Below, piece by piece: positions 36,303 to 44,181 of a stretch of 64,000 bases of DNA. Position 1 is the first letter of the stretch, and each line of letters starts with the position of its first letter. The translations under genes and the position numbers were made by a program. The notes beneath the pieces were generated by a model. That model did no database searches, had not been told where the DNA came from, and worked only from the letters and a program-made list of their open reading frames with translations. Source of the DNA: Mangrovibacterium marinum (GTDB lineage Bacteria; Bacteroidota; Bacteroidia; Bacteroidales; Prolixibacteraceae); contig NZ_QAAD01000011.1 of the NCBI RefSeq assembly GCF_003046625.1, positions 62,001 to 126,000 of the forward strand. The letters run 5' to 3'.

Positions 36303-37682
36303 TCAACCGCCGGGGCGCACGCGCCCATAAAAGCCAAGCCGAGAGCCGATAGTCGAAAACGCAAACGAGGCCGCGTGACTCGTATTCGAGCACGCGAGAC
36401 CGGCATTCGAACCAGCATTCGCATCACCGCCGCGCCGCAACACCCGCAACCCCAGGCTGGTATTATTATAGAAATAGTCGCTAAAGTAGGTCGAGGAACT
36501 AGCCCCGTTATTAACCTCTGCACCAAGCATGTCGAAGTGTTCACCAGCCACAACATTCTTTAGCCACCCTTCTGATTTCGTGAATTCAAAGAACCTGCTA
36601 TATTTGTTCGTAATCGTATCTTCATAGACATTTTTGTCATATATGTAAGCCAGGTATTTATCGCCTTCCGCAACGGTTTGTTTCCAGATATTGATTCCCT
36701 GAATCCACTCCCAGATATCTCCGAAAGGATTTTCCAGCCCCATAAATGTGTTCAACTTCACATTAACGTCAGCACCTGCGTCAAATGCAGTTATCACCTT
36801 GTTTACCTCTCCATCAATCAGCCCTAAGCCGATAGTCTCTCCTGTGCGAACAAGAGGATAGTTGCTATTATAGGCTCCCCACTGCGTCCAGTCAACTGTC
36901 GTTAATCCATTACCAAGGCCACCGGAATAAAAGCCATCAACTTTTTCGCTAACTGCCTTCTGACTATTCAATGTCGCATACTTTGTTGCAAAAAGCATCA
37001 TGATCGCGCTGTGTGCTGCGTAGTTAATTATTCCGAAGTTTGCACCTTGATTTTGAGCGTAGTTGAAAAATGATGTGCGACTTGTTTGCGTGCGCGGCTT
37101 TCCTAAAAATCCCTTTTCAAGTCCGTCGTTCGTAGCACTGTTATTCCCACCACGAAAGGTTGTCGATTCGTTTACAACCGACCAAAGCGAATTGGCAGAT
37201 CTATCGTATATGGCTGTGTTATTGACGACTGCCTTTGTCGTGCCTAAACACCACCCTGGGTGGCGCTTAAAGTACTGGATACGATACGGTGATACCCATA
37301 ACCTGTAATGCGTTGCATCGAGCGGCTCAACATGATAATAAAAAGGAGGCATGTAGCTCATAATATTACCTGCCGATCCATCCAGTATGGCATCAGACCC
37401 ATCTTCATACAATAGCCCATTTGTGCGGTTCAGACGCTTTAAGTATCCAACACCTGAAGCATCAACGGTAAGCGTTCCCTGTACGGCCATCTCGTTAACA
37501 ACAGCATTGGCAGCCATGTCCATGTTTCCGATACGCTCCAGATCCGGATTAGCCTGTTCTGTGTCGATGATAACACCATAAGCCCTGGCAAAACGCGATG
37601 CGTACGATAGGATACCACTAAGCCCTATGTCAGCAAGCGTTAGTCCGCCTAATTTATTTGATTGAAAGGATGTCACAGCCAT
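36303..37682 (-). CDS. DGR variable tail protein (putative receptor-binding protein)
   Basis: 459 residues. The N-terminal part (QSNKLGGLTLADIGLSGI; FARAYGVIIDTEQANPDLER) is a phage structural region that probably fixes it to the tail. From about residue 330 (GLENPFGDIWEWIQGINI) it looks like the C-type-lectin fold of DGR targets: EHFDMLGAEVNNG, YFSDYFYNNTSLGLRVLRRG, then VR and the closing FYGRVRPGG. VR residues in this fold line a ligand-binding face. It comes right after a 96-residue gene (1-base overlap, stop/start TAATG) and the tape measure, the usual place for tail-tip proteins. Receptor binding is inferred. Confidence 0.9.
   Translation of the reverse strand: MAVTSFQSNKLGGLTLADIGLSGILSYASRFARAYGVIIDTEQANPDLERIGNMDMAANAVVNEMAVQGTLTVDASGVGYLKRLNRTNGLLYEDGSDAILDGSAGNIMSYMPPFYYHVEPLDATHYRLWVSPYRIQYFKRHPGWCLGTTKAVVNNTAIYDRSANSLWSVVNESTTFRGGNNSATNDGLEKGFLGKPRTQTSRTSFFNYAQNQGANFGIINYAAHSAIMMLFATKYATLNSQKAVSEKVDGFYSGGLGNGLTTVDWTQWGAYNSNYPLVRTGETIGLGLIDGEVNKVITAFDAGADVNVKLNTFMGLENPFGDIWEWIQGINIWKQTVAEGDKYLAYIYDKNVYEDTITNKYSRFFEFTKSEGWLKNVVAGEHFDMLGAEVNNGASSSTYFSDYFYNNTSLGLRVLRRGGDANAGSNAGLACSNTSHAASFAFSTIGSRLGFYGRVRPGG
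36313..36326 (-). promoter_or_regulatory. GC hairpin downstream of VR (DGR homing element)
   Basis: GGGCGC (36313-36318) and GCGCCC (36321-36326) form a 6-bp stem exactly 4 bases beyond the VR end, still inside the coding frame. In the Bordetella phage DGR a stem-loop at the same distance from VR raises homing efficiency (established). No such hairpin follows TR, which would fit one-way transfer. Confidence 0.75.
36331..36447 (-). other. DGR variable repeat (VR)
   Basis: Encodes residues about 412-451 of the 459-residue target. Versus TR there are 17 substitutions and no gaps. Fourteen are at TR adenines (leftward strand), and these cover the whole core. The three others lie at the margins (aligned positions 5, 106 and 112). 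Seven of ten TR Asn codons are changed: to Asp, Ala, Ser, His, Phe, Phe and Thr. TAC became TGC, ACG became GCG, CAG became CGG and AGC became GGC. Confidence 0.95.
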
Positions 37683-37972
37683 TATGTAAGGATATTACAA
37701 ACATCAGGTACTGCGGTGCAGGAGATGCGAATGAACTGACCTGGAGTGCCATCTGTTACGTTAAACATATCTTCTTCATCAACTATCTGCTCCGAGTCCG
37801 GAACGTCGTAAAATTTCGACAGTCCAATCCCTCGCTGAAGCTTAACTGTAGTCTGTTCTGACACACGCACTTCTATTGCTGCATTAACGCTTGTTAGCTT
37901 GACCGCAGGGCTAACATATTCCCCATCAACAAGCACAAAGTCAGCCGCCTTGAAATTTTGCAAATTTGCCAT
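37682..37972 (-). CDS. Small tail-tip-associated protein
   Basis: 96 residues (MANLQNFKAADFVLVDGEYV). Its stop overlaps the start of the variable protein by one base, which implies coupled translation. Composition suggests a small beta-rich protein (IEVRVSEQTTVKLQRGIGL). It may help fold or anchor the variable protein; no family recognised. Confidence 0.7.
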   Translation of the reverse strand: MANLQNFKAADFVLVDGEYVSPAVKLTSVNAAIEVRVSEQTTVKLQRGIGLSKFYDVPDSEQIVDEEDMFNVTDGTPGQFIRISCTAVPDVCNILT

Positions 37973-37992
37973 TTTGTATAATTTTTATGGAC

Positions 37993-40107
37993 TTACCGTC
38001 CGTTACGTTTTTGAAATTCTTTCTCACCTTCCTTAAAGGCGATGTAGATGTCGCCTTTACGCAGCCGCATACTTGGAACAAGCACTTTAACCTGGCTACC
38101 TCCACCGACTTGCCGGCTGCTGGTTGCATTGAGCGTGTGGCGTGGGTCGTTCCGGCGCAATACTTCCTCTCCCGAGTTAGCGCGAATCAGAACGCTGTCG
38201 CCTGAAAAGCTAGAACCTCCGATGATCCCACCGGTGGCAAACTTCGGAATTGACGACAATGCACTCGCCACTGCGGCTACTGTTGCTGCCAAGGCAACTA
38301 TATTGAGCGGAAAGGGAACCTTTTGCGATGCGGCTATACCAGAGACCATCGCCTCGCTTCCTTTCGCACTTGTAACAGCAGCCGATCCAGCTACTTCAGC
38401 GCCTGTCAATGCAGCAACCTGTACAATAAGCTGCGGAATCATCTCCAGCATATTGGCTGCAAATCCAAGAAAGTTGCCGGCTGTGCCTCCAATACTTTCT
38501 CCCAACGAACTAAACTGGGATTGCAAAAACGATAAGCTATCAGACTTCGTCCATTGATTCATACTAGCAGCCATTTCGGCTATTTCATCGTTCGGCAGAC
38601 TTGATCCGATCTTCTGAAATGCATCATCAATGCCTTTCAGTGCATCTTTATTCATCGACCAGTCATCCATCGCCAGCGCTTCATCAACTTGCTCTGAAAG
38701 CGACTTTGCGCCGCCGCTCTCATTAATGTTGACCATGCCCATGCCTTTTGCAAATCCGGCGGCATAATTAATGCCCGACGATTGGCCGGCTGCTTGGGCA
38801 TCTTCATCACTCAAGCTTATTAATTCGATCTTCTTTTTGGGGTTTAGCGTATTATTCCACGCATTCTCATAATTCTCAGCCGTCTCTTTCCCGGCGTCTA
38901 CAAATACCTGCCCCATGCCCTTGAATCCATCAACCCAGGCCGATTTAATACCTTCCCAATCCATCGTAAAGATGGCCTTAACCATCTTACCGGTCGACTT
39001 TAAATTTTCCCAAATAAGCTTCAGTCCGGCTGTTGCATAAGTAACCATCTGGTTAAAGCCGAGCTTTACATACTCAATAGCACCACGAAAGACCACCGAC
39101 TCATTATATAGATCGATGAAGTAGTTAACAATTCCAACTAATCCTTTCATACTATCATTCACCCAGCCGAGCATCGTTGTTTTAACCTGCGTTATCATCG
39201 TATTTGTGCCGCCAAACACTTGCGCTCCTGTTGCGTGAAACTCCGACAGCGTATCAGCCCACTCCATTTGAGCGGCTGTCGCTGCTCCTCCCTGGGCGAT
39301 AACATCATCCAAGCTCGTATTCAAATCACCAAGCGAACGGATGAACTGAACGGCATCCTCACCAGGGCCACCAAAAATGTCGGCCAACGCCTGCCCTACA
39401 GCAGGCGATTGCTGAGGCAATGAAGTCAACTGCCGACTAACCAGCTGCATGACTTCAAACATGCTCTTATTGCCCGACGAAATGTCATTTTGAATCTGCG
39501 TGGAACTTAACCCGATAGCATTCAGAGCATCTTTTGTCCCGTTCGTCATTTCCCGCAAACGAATGGTTCCCTCTTTAATAGCATCGGCTGCTTTGTCGTT
39601 AAACACGCCCATCTTGTTGCCTTCAGCAATAATGGCAACCATTTCTGACGCAGCCAGGCCTGCCTCTTTAAAATGAGGGGAATATTCAGCGACCTGCTCC
39701 AGAAAGTCGCCGTTTGAGTTGGCCGACGTTGCCAGACCTGAGTTGATGATGTCAAAAGCACCTTTGGCCGACTCTCCAAACTGATCCATCAGTAGGTCAC
39801 TTGCCTTTATCGCGTCGCCTACCTCTGCATCATAAGCCTGGGCTATAGCCTGTACCTGCCCGGTCATGACATCGAGCGCAGCACCACTTTGGCCAGTCAG
39901 CTGAGCTACTTCATTACGCACACCACTAATCTCCTGGGCATAGTCGGCAACAGCTGCCGCAGCATCCATCACCTTATCTACTGCAAACATGGCTCCGGCT
40001 GCAACAGCTGCACCCTTCAAAAGTCCGTTCAGGCCGCCTACGTCCTTATTGATCTTTTGGACATTACCGGAAAAATCAAGTATGTATTTAAAAACCTTTG
40101 TGCTCAT
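37993..40107 (-). CDS. Tail tape-measure protein
   Basis: 704 residues. N-terminal coiled and Ala-rich helix (KINKDVGGLNGLLKGAAVAAGAMFAVDKV), a long helical middle with LTGQSGAALDVMTGQVQAIAQAYD and DLLMDQFGESAKGAFDII (the TP901-type tape-measure core), hydrophobic segments in the last third (LIVQVAALTGAEVAGSAAVTS, ALAATVAAVASALSS) and a basic C-terminus. It sets tail length and lies directly after the frameshifted chaperone pair, the fixed order in long-tailed phages. Confidence 0.92.
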   Translation of the reverse strand: MSTKVFKYILDFSGNVQKINKDVGGLNGLLKGAAVAAGAMFAVDKVMDAAAAVADYAQEISGVRNEVAQLTGQSGAALDVMTGQVQAIAQAYDAEVGDAIKASDLLMDQFGESAKGAFDIINSGLATSANSNGDFLEQVAEYSPHFKEAGLAASEMVAIIAEGNKMGVFNDKAADAIKEGTIRLREMTNGTKDALNAIGLSSTQIQNDISSGNKSMFEVMQLVSRQLTSLPQQSPAVGQALADIFGGPGEDAVQFIRSLGDLNTSLDDVIAQGGAATAAQMEWADTLSEFHATGAQVFGGTNTMITQVKTTMLGWVNDSMKGLVGIVNYFIDLYNESVVFRGAIEYVKLGFNQMVTYATAGLKLIWENLKSTGKMVKAIFTMDWEGIKSAWVDGFKGMGQVFVDAGKETAENYENAWNNTLNPKKKIELISLSDEDAQAAGQSSGINYAAGFAKGMGMVNINESGGAKSLSEQVDEALAMDDWSMNKDALKGIDDAFQKIGSSLPNDEIAEMAASMNQWTKSDSLSFLQSQFSSLGESIGGTAGNFLGFAANMLEMIPQLIVQVAALTGAEVAGSAAVTSAKGSEAMVSGIAASQKVPFPLNIVALAATVAAVASALSSIPKFATGGIIGGSSFSGDSVLIRANSGEEVLRRNDPRHTLNATSSRQVGGGSQVKVLVPSMRLRKGDIYIAFKEGEKEFQKRNGR

Positions 40108-40814
40108 TTACCCCCACTTTTTAGCTAATGCTCTGAACCTTCTTTCGTCACGTTCCGGTTTATTCCCAACTTGTTCTTTCTTTTTCTTCAGGTATTCTTT
40201 CAGCTCATCATCGCCCTCAAGCTTCAGTATATCAAACTGGCTGGCTTCTTTCATTTCAGGTGGATATAGATTAACCCACGACTGCCACCTTGCGATCTGC
40301 CACGCAGTGAGGTCTGTTCGCTTTGAGTCTTCCTCTTTTTGTTTTTTCCACAAATGCCAGGCACTTATGGTCTGGTCTGGGGTGAGCCCGAGAAAAGTCT
40401 CCAGGCTCATTCCCATTTGACCAATTGCTATGTCAAGCAATTCATATTCGTCGTCGCCGGTTATTCCGGCTTGTGCTTTTTTCCACCCTCTTCAACTCCG
40501 TTAACATCGACAGGAATTGCTTCCTTCTGATCGGCTTCTAATTGGAGTTTATACAGCCTTGCAAAAGCCTCATTTACCTCATCGTCGGAGTTGTCAATAA
40601 ATTCATCCAGGGAGTCATTAAACGGCATGTTTGCGCGCTTAGCGCAGTCGCGCAGATGGAAGTATGCCAAAGCGATTAGATCTCTGTTTTTCCCTTCAGT
40701 TATGCCTTTCCCTGAAAATCCGGCGGCCTCAAAATCCCAGTTACCGCGGTTCGTTTTATAAAATGGATACTCAGATTCTCTGTAATTAAATGTTGTTCTT
40801 ACTTGTTGTGCCAT
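40108..40814 (-). CDS. Tail assembly chaperone fusion made by -1 frameshift (G-T type)
   Basis: Inferred 235-residue product: the first 113 residues of the 40461-40814 frame, then a -1 slip at 40476-40482, then 122 residues ending at 40108. The second frame (GITGDDEYELLDIAIGQMGM and on) has no ATG near its start, only TTG at 40440, but stays open back through the slip site, so frameshifting explains its expression. In lambda and most long-tailed phages the G/GT chaperones come just before the tape measure, as here. Confidence 0.8.
40456..40482 (-). promoter_or_regulatory. Programmed -1 ribosomal frameshift signal
   Basis: Slippery heptamer A AAA AAG at 40482-40476 in zero-frame GGA AAA AAG, then a 5-base spacer (CACAA), then a stem GCCGG / CCGGC with loop AATAA (40470-40456). 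The zero-frame stop TAA is inside the loop. A AAA AAG is the heptamer of E. coli dnaX and the spacer length is within the known working range. Confidence 0.85.
40461..40814 (-). CDS. Tail assembly chaperone, short form (G type)
   Basis: 117 residues from ATG 40814 (MAQQVRTTFNYRESEYPFYK). An acidic helical C-terminal half (DSLDEFIDNSDDEVNEAFAR) ends VEEGGKKHKPE. The last codons hold the slippery run, and the stop codon is in the loop of the adjacent hairpin. The short form is the main product expected; it coats the tape measure before tail tube polymerisation. Confidence 0.8.
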   Translation of the reverse strand: MAQQVRTTFNYRESEYPFYKTNRGNWDFEAAGFSGKGITEGKNRDLIALAYFHLRDCAKRANMPFNDSLDEFIDNSDDEVNEAFARLYKLQLEADQKEAIPVDVNGVEEGGKKHKPE

Positions 40815-40900
40815 TGGTCAATGTTTAATAAGTGTTTAAACTTGTTTTAAATCCGAAATAAAGGCATGCCGAAACATGCCTTTTCACAATCTGTTTCAAT

Positions 40901-41257
40901 CTATTCACCCGAATTATCGGCTTCTTCGTTACGATCTGCCTCTCCGCCGGTTGCCTGTGCCTTTTTCCGAGGCTTTGCCTTTTTCTTTGCTGCGGGAGCT
41001 TTTAACGTTTTAGCGAGCTTTTCAGCTTTGCCAATAAATCCGGGATCTGCCATATTGATGAAGTTTTCGAACGTGTAGCCAAACTCAACACCTGCCTTTT
41101 CGCTGGCGGCCTTGGCTGCCAGAAATGCAAAACGGCGGGTTTCATTTTTAGACTTTCCAATCTTCTCGAGCTTGATATCGGTCTTCTTCACCAGCTCTCT
41201 CAGTGCATCCGTTGCCTCGAACGGAAATTCACGCGTACCAATCTTTAGTGTCGCCAT
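40901..41257 (-). CDS. Phage tail-module protein, unknown
   Basis: 118 residues (MATLKIGTREFPFEATDALREL). A basic Ala/Lys-rich region (KAPAAKKKAKPRKKAQATGG) near the C-terminus is followed by an acidic end. It sits between the tail-tube gene, whose stop it overlaps by one base, and the chaperones. Position suggests a tail assembly or tail-tube partner. No family recognised. Confidence 0.65.
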   Translation of the reverse strand: MATLKIGTREFPFEATDALRELVKKTDIKLEKIGKSKNETRRFAFLAAKAASEKAGVEFGYTFENFINMADPGFIGKAEKLAKTLKAPAAKKKAKPRKKAQATGGEADRNEEADNSGE

Positions 41258-41718
41258 TATACTGCTACTGTTTTAGCGGTTAGCTCTCCTGTTCCTTCAA
41301 ACGACACACTGAATGTTGCATCAGCGTTGTTTGGCGCAGTTTTAGGCAAGCTCGATATAATAGCTTCGCCTTCAAAGTAAGTGTCTCCAGCTTGCTCCGG
41401 CGTCCAGTTGTCGTTACTGTCAACCGCATCGCGCCCGGCAAGCTTCAGTGTCACAGGCTGTCTCGAAATCATAAGCCCAAACAGCGTGGCATAACTAAAG
41501 CCATCGTAACAAGCCAGGGCATCACAGCCGGCTTTCCAGTCTAACAGACCCGCAACTTTATTTTTCCATTTGCCGGTATCCTTGCTTACCCGGTCGCGGG
41601 TTTCAACCGATGGCTCAAGTGTATGTTGCGTCGAGTGCGCAATGGGCGTTGGTACGCCTTCAACCTCAATGTATAAGATGAGGTCTTGTCCTTCAATAAC
41701 TCCTGTATTTGCGGCCAT
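41257..41718 (-). CDS. Major tail tube protein
   Basis: 153 residues. Start GVIEGQDLILYIEVEGVPTP, then HSTQHTLEPSVETRDRVSKD, and end NADATFSVSFEGTGELTA. The opening with an argument of 'special handling of a sample' type beta-sandwich and the conserved STQHTLEPSVETRD-like block match TP901-1-like major tail proteins. It polymerises into the tail tube. Linked by 1-base overlaps to genes on both sides, so one operon with coupled translation. Confidence 0.8.
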   Translation of the reverse strand: MAANTGVIEGQDLILYIEVEGVPTPIAHSTQHTLEPSVETRDRVSKDTGKWKNKVAGLLDWKAGCDALACYDGFSYATLFGLMISRQPVTLKLAGRDAVDSNDNWTPEQAGDTYFEGEAIISSLPKTAPNNADATFSVSFEGTGELTAKTVAV

Positions 41719-42191
41719 TAGTCTTCAGTTTCAGATTCTTCATCGCTAACATCAATCGATTCGACATATTCAAGGATGCCGGATAGAATGAAATTAACGG
41801 CCTGCTCTCCAAACGATTTTAAAATATCGTTATCCAGGCTAAGCCGTTCAAATAAGAGGTCAGTAAGGCCTTTCGAATCGCCAGCCTTACCCAGTTCAAT
41901 TGCTTCTTTCAGCACATTTTTGGCGCCATCAGAAACATATTTTTCAACAAGGTAGTCGTCGGCTACCGAAATCAATAGCGAGTAGCCAGCACCGTCAATC
42001 AGATCAGCCAAACCTTTCTTAAAGGTCAGCTTATCCAATGCATTGCGAAGCCATCGCTGTTCTTTTTTGCTCAGAATTCCTTTTTCGCTTGTCATAAGCA
42101 GTATAAATTTTATTGCGCCAACAATCCAGTTGGCTAGTTTTAAATATTTGAATGGCAATAACAACCCGAGTAGCCTGGTTAATAAACGCAT
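41718..42191 (-). CDS. Membrane-anchored phage protein, possibly lysis-related
   Basis: 157 residues from ATG 42191 (MRLLTRLLGLLLPFKYLKLA), chosen because it directly follows the stop of the endolysin gene; a longer frame upstream overlaps that gene. One or two hydrophobic segments lie at residues 3-35 (LANWIVGAIKFILLM), then an acidic helical domain. Next to the endolysin and a membrane-coiled-coil protein, a holin-like or spanin-like role is possible but unproven. Confidence 0.55.
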   Translation of the reverse strand: MRLLTRLLGLLLPFKYLKLANWIVGAIKFILLMTSEKGILSKKEQRWLRNALDKLTFKKGLADLIDGAGYSLLISVADDYLVEKYVSDGAKNVLKEAIELGKAGDSKGLTDLLFERLSLDNDILKSFGEQAVNFILSGILEYVESIDVSDEESETED

Positions 42192-42193
42192 AA

Positions 42194-42496
42194 CTATTTG
42201 GGTTGAAATTCGACATGAATGTGATCGGACTCCAGCACAACATCGAAATTCTCGCCCAATCGCTCTCTGATCTCCAATACGATCTTCGTAAGCATCGCCT
42301 TGCTCAATCCCCAAATACGCAGATCGATAGCAGCACCAACGTAATGCAGCGATCCGGTACCATGCTTGCCGCCAGTAACCTCTGTAATGGTAACCTCGTT
42401 GCCGGTAAGCTCACGGTATACCTGATCGGCTACCATCATGGCAATCACGATCTCGGGGCGGGCACCGGCTATCTTTACACCTTCTTTAAAAATCAT
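42194..42496 (-). CDS. M15-type peptidase, probable endolysin
   Basis: 100 residues. The zinc and catalytic pattern is visible: GKHGTGSLHYVGAAIDLR (His and Asp in the HxxxxxxD-like arrangement) and ESDHIHVEF (HxH end motif) of D-Ala-D-Ala/L-Ala-D-Glu peptidases. Phage lysins of this kind cut peptidoglycan cross-links. No export signal, so a holin is expected. It overlaps the preceding membrane-coil gene by 4 bases (ATGA). Confidence 0.8.
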   Translation of the reverse strand: MIFKEGVKIAGARPEIVIAMMVADQVYRELTGNEVTITEVTGGKHGTGSLHYVGAAIDLRIWGLSKAMLTKIVLEIRERLGENFDVVLESDHIHVEFQPK

Positions 42497-42747
42497 TGTT
42501 TGTTAATTTCAAGTTGTCGAATCCGCTTAGCATGATCGTTTAAGCGATTTTCATTCACATTAATTCGTCGGTCAAGACTTTTCAACTCATTGCCATGCTC
42601 TACCAGCATCTTACCTGTTTCCTCATTCTGTTCGATCATGCGATCGAGCCTCGCATAAACACCGTCAATGGCCTTTCGAATGATCCACCAGAGTAAAACA
42701 GAACCGGCACCGATAACACCTGAGAGAATCCACACTTTCAAATCCAT
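42493..42747 (-). CDS. Small membrane and coiled-coil protein of the lysis cassette
   Basis: 84 residues from ATG 42747 (MDLKVWILSGVIGAGSVLLW); an upstream frame is less likely because it begins outside the membrane helix. One N-terminal membrane helix is followed by a charged coiled coil (LDRMIEQNEETGKMLVEHGN; RINVNENRLNDHAKRI). This form is typical of small phage lysis proteins (i-spanin or Mu gp19-like position). The 100 bases to 42848 hold no other gene. Confidence 0.6.
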   Translation of the reverse strand: MDLKVWILSGVIGAGSVLLWWIIRKAIDGVYARLDRMIEQNEETGKMLVEHGNELKSLDRRINVNENRLNDHAKRIRQLEINKQ

Positions 42748-42848
42748 TAGAATAGAGTTAATTGGGGGTGTTTGAAAAAGCCACGCCCCGATAAGCATTG
42801 AGCGTGGCTTTGATGATCGATATGCAGAGAAACAAAATATAATCGCTG

Positions 42849-43256
42849 TCAATCTACGGCCATTTCGGCCACCTCCTTGAACACTGTCCCGTTATAGATG
42901 AATTCCAGCAGCTCATTCTTATTAGCCGATATAGTTTCCGCCAGCCCTGTTATATTCGTTCCAAATGTTGCCGTTCGGTCGGTGCCATCGGCTGTTAGGT
43001 CCAATATAATCCGGTCGCCTGGCGGACTATTCGACACATCAACATTGAAGACGATATCTGCATCCATTGCTACGGTCGCATAGGTAAGCGTCAGGTTGTT
43101 TGGCGAAACGGCTACCGTGTCAGCACTGGTCAGCGTTACCGCCGACCGGTTGCCGTACTTGTATTTATCAGGCGGAGCCGTAAACGACTGCAAAACAACC
43201 ATCGACACCATCAGCGCGATTCCAAAAAATGCCAGTTTGCTAATTAAATTGCGCAT
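42849..43256 (-). CDS. Exported phage protein, unknown
   Basis: 135 residues with a signal peptide (FFGIALMVSMVVLQSFTA). The mature part is beta-rich with Thr, Asp and Asn (YATVAMDADIVFNVDV; LTADGTDRTATFGTNITG). It follows the capsid gene by 15 bases. An exported small protein inside the head-tail block is odd; it could be a head decoration protein with a hydrophobic N-terminus or an accessory gene acting on the host. Confidence 0.5.
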   Translation of the reverse strand: MRNLISKLAFFGIALMVSMVVLQSFTAPPDKYKYGNRSAVTLTSADTVAVSPNNLTLTYATVAMDADIVFNVDVSNSPPGDRIILDLTADGTDRTATFGTNITGLAETISANKNELLEFIYNGTVFKEVAEMAVD

Positions 43257-43271
43257 AGGCTACCTCCCTCC

Positions 43272-44162
43272 TTAAGCTGCGTCAGGTGAAACAATGGCTG
43301 CGATCGCTTCCTGCGTTTTAGGCAGGCAGATGAAACGCAGACGATAGTTGAAGTAGTTGGCTTGGGTGCCTGGGTTGTTCCGGGCTTCGCTCAGGTAGTA
43401 CTTCACAGTTCCGCGCGCTTTAAACATGCGTTGCGGGAAGAATGCAAAGGAGGCCTCGCGGTCACCGGCTTGCTCTTGTCCCCAGGCGCGTTTTTTCCAG
43501 GCCGCACCATCCAGGTAATACTTCGGGCAATTGGCATGCTCGTACATCTTGAACCCGTACAGGTTCAAAACTTTACCTTCGGTAATGTTGACGTACTGCT
43601 TTTCAAATGCTTCCGACGTGCTCAGCAAGTCGGCCACGTGATCGGCTGAAAGTACCAATACCCGGCCTTTTTTAGGCACACCGGCTTTGTCCAGCTTCTT
43701 TTTCAAGGTGGTGAGGTCTTTCGGGGTCAGCTTTTTGCGGCCGTCCTCATTGGCATCGCCGGTGGTTACCACGATCGGCGTTTCCGTTGTGTCAGCTTGT
43801 GGAGCTAACGCGTGCGCCGCCTTGTCACCGGTGCTCTCTTCCAAACTTTCGGTATGCGACCTCGTTTTTTCACCGATCACCTTGAAGCTCGAGGCATACA
43901 GGTCATCGTCAGAAACTTCGGTCTGCTTGGTTTGGAACTTATCCAGTGCAATAGCGATATCTTCATCGTCGCTGTCCTGGATTGGAATTGGATAGGTGGT
44001 GTTGTTGATCAACACGTCAGGCTTAACGCCAAGTTCAACCAGGTGAATGACATCATTGTCAACGTATCTGGATTGATCAGGGATCTCCTGCAAAAACTCA
44101 CCCGAGTGGGTGAATTGGCGGACAACTTCGCCCGTCCATACTTCTCTTTTTACTCCTGCCAT
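43272..44162 (-). CDS. Major capsid protein
   Basis: 296 residues, no signal. It follows the ClpP-like protease gene, as in other phages. Visible blocks: TGEVVRQFTHSGEFLQEIPD, YVDNDVIHLVELGVKPDVLI, GRVLVLSADHVADLLS, LYGFKMYEHANCPKYY and FNYRLRFICLPKTQEAI. These fit an HK97-fold coat protein as seen in Mu-like phages of Bacteroidota. Inferred from length, order and composition; no close family mark I can name. Confidence 0.75.
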   Translation of the reverse strand: MAGVKREVWTGEVVRQFTHSGEFLQEIPDQSRYVDNDVIHLVELGVKPDVLINNTTYPIPIQDSDDEDIAIALDKFQTKQTEVSDDDLYASSFKVIGEKTRSHTESLEESTGDKAAHALAPQADTTETPIVVTTGDANEDGRKKLTPKDLTTLKKKLDKAGVPKKGRVLVLSADHVADLLSTSEAFEKQYVNITEGKVLNLYGFKMYEHANCPKYYLDGAAWKKRAWGQEQAGDREASFAFFPQRMFKARGTVKYYLSEARNNPGTQANYFNYRLRFICLPKTQEAIAAIVSPDAA

Positions 44163-44181
44163 CTTTATGCGGGTTTAATAA

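Noticed and set aside
36160-36393. Leftward open frame through VR and TR as a gene
   Set aside because: It starts inside the target gene in another frame and its C-terminal half is just the template repeat read in the VR frame; the DGR explains it.
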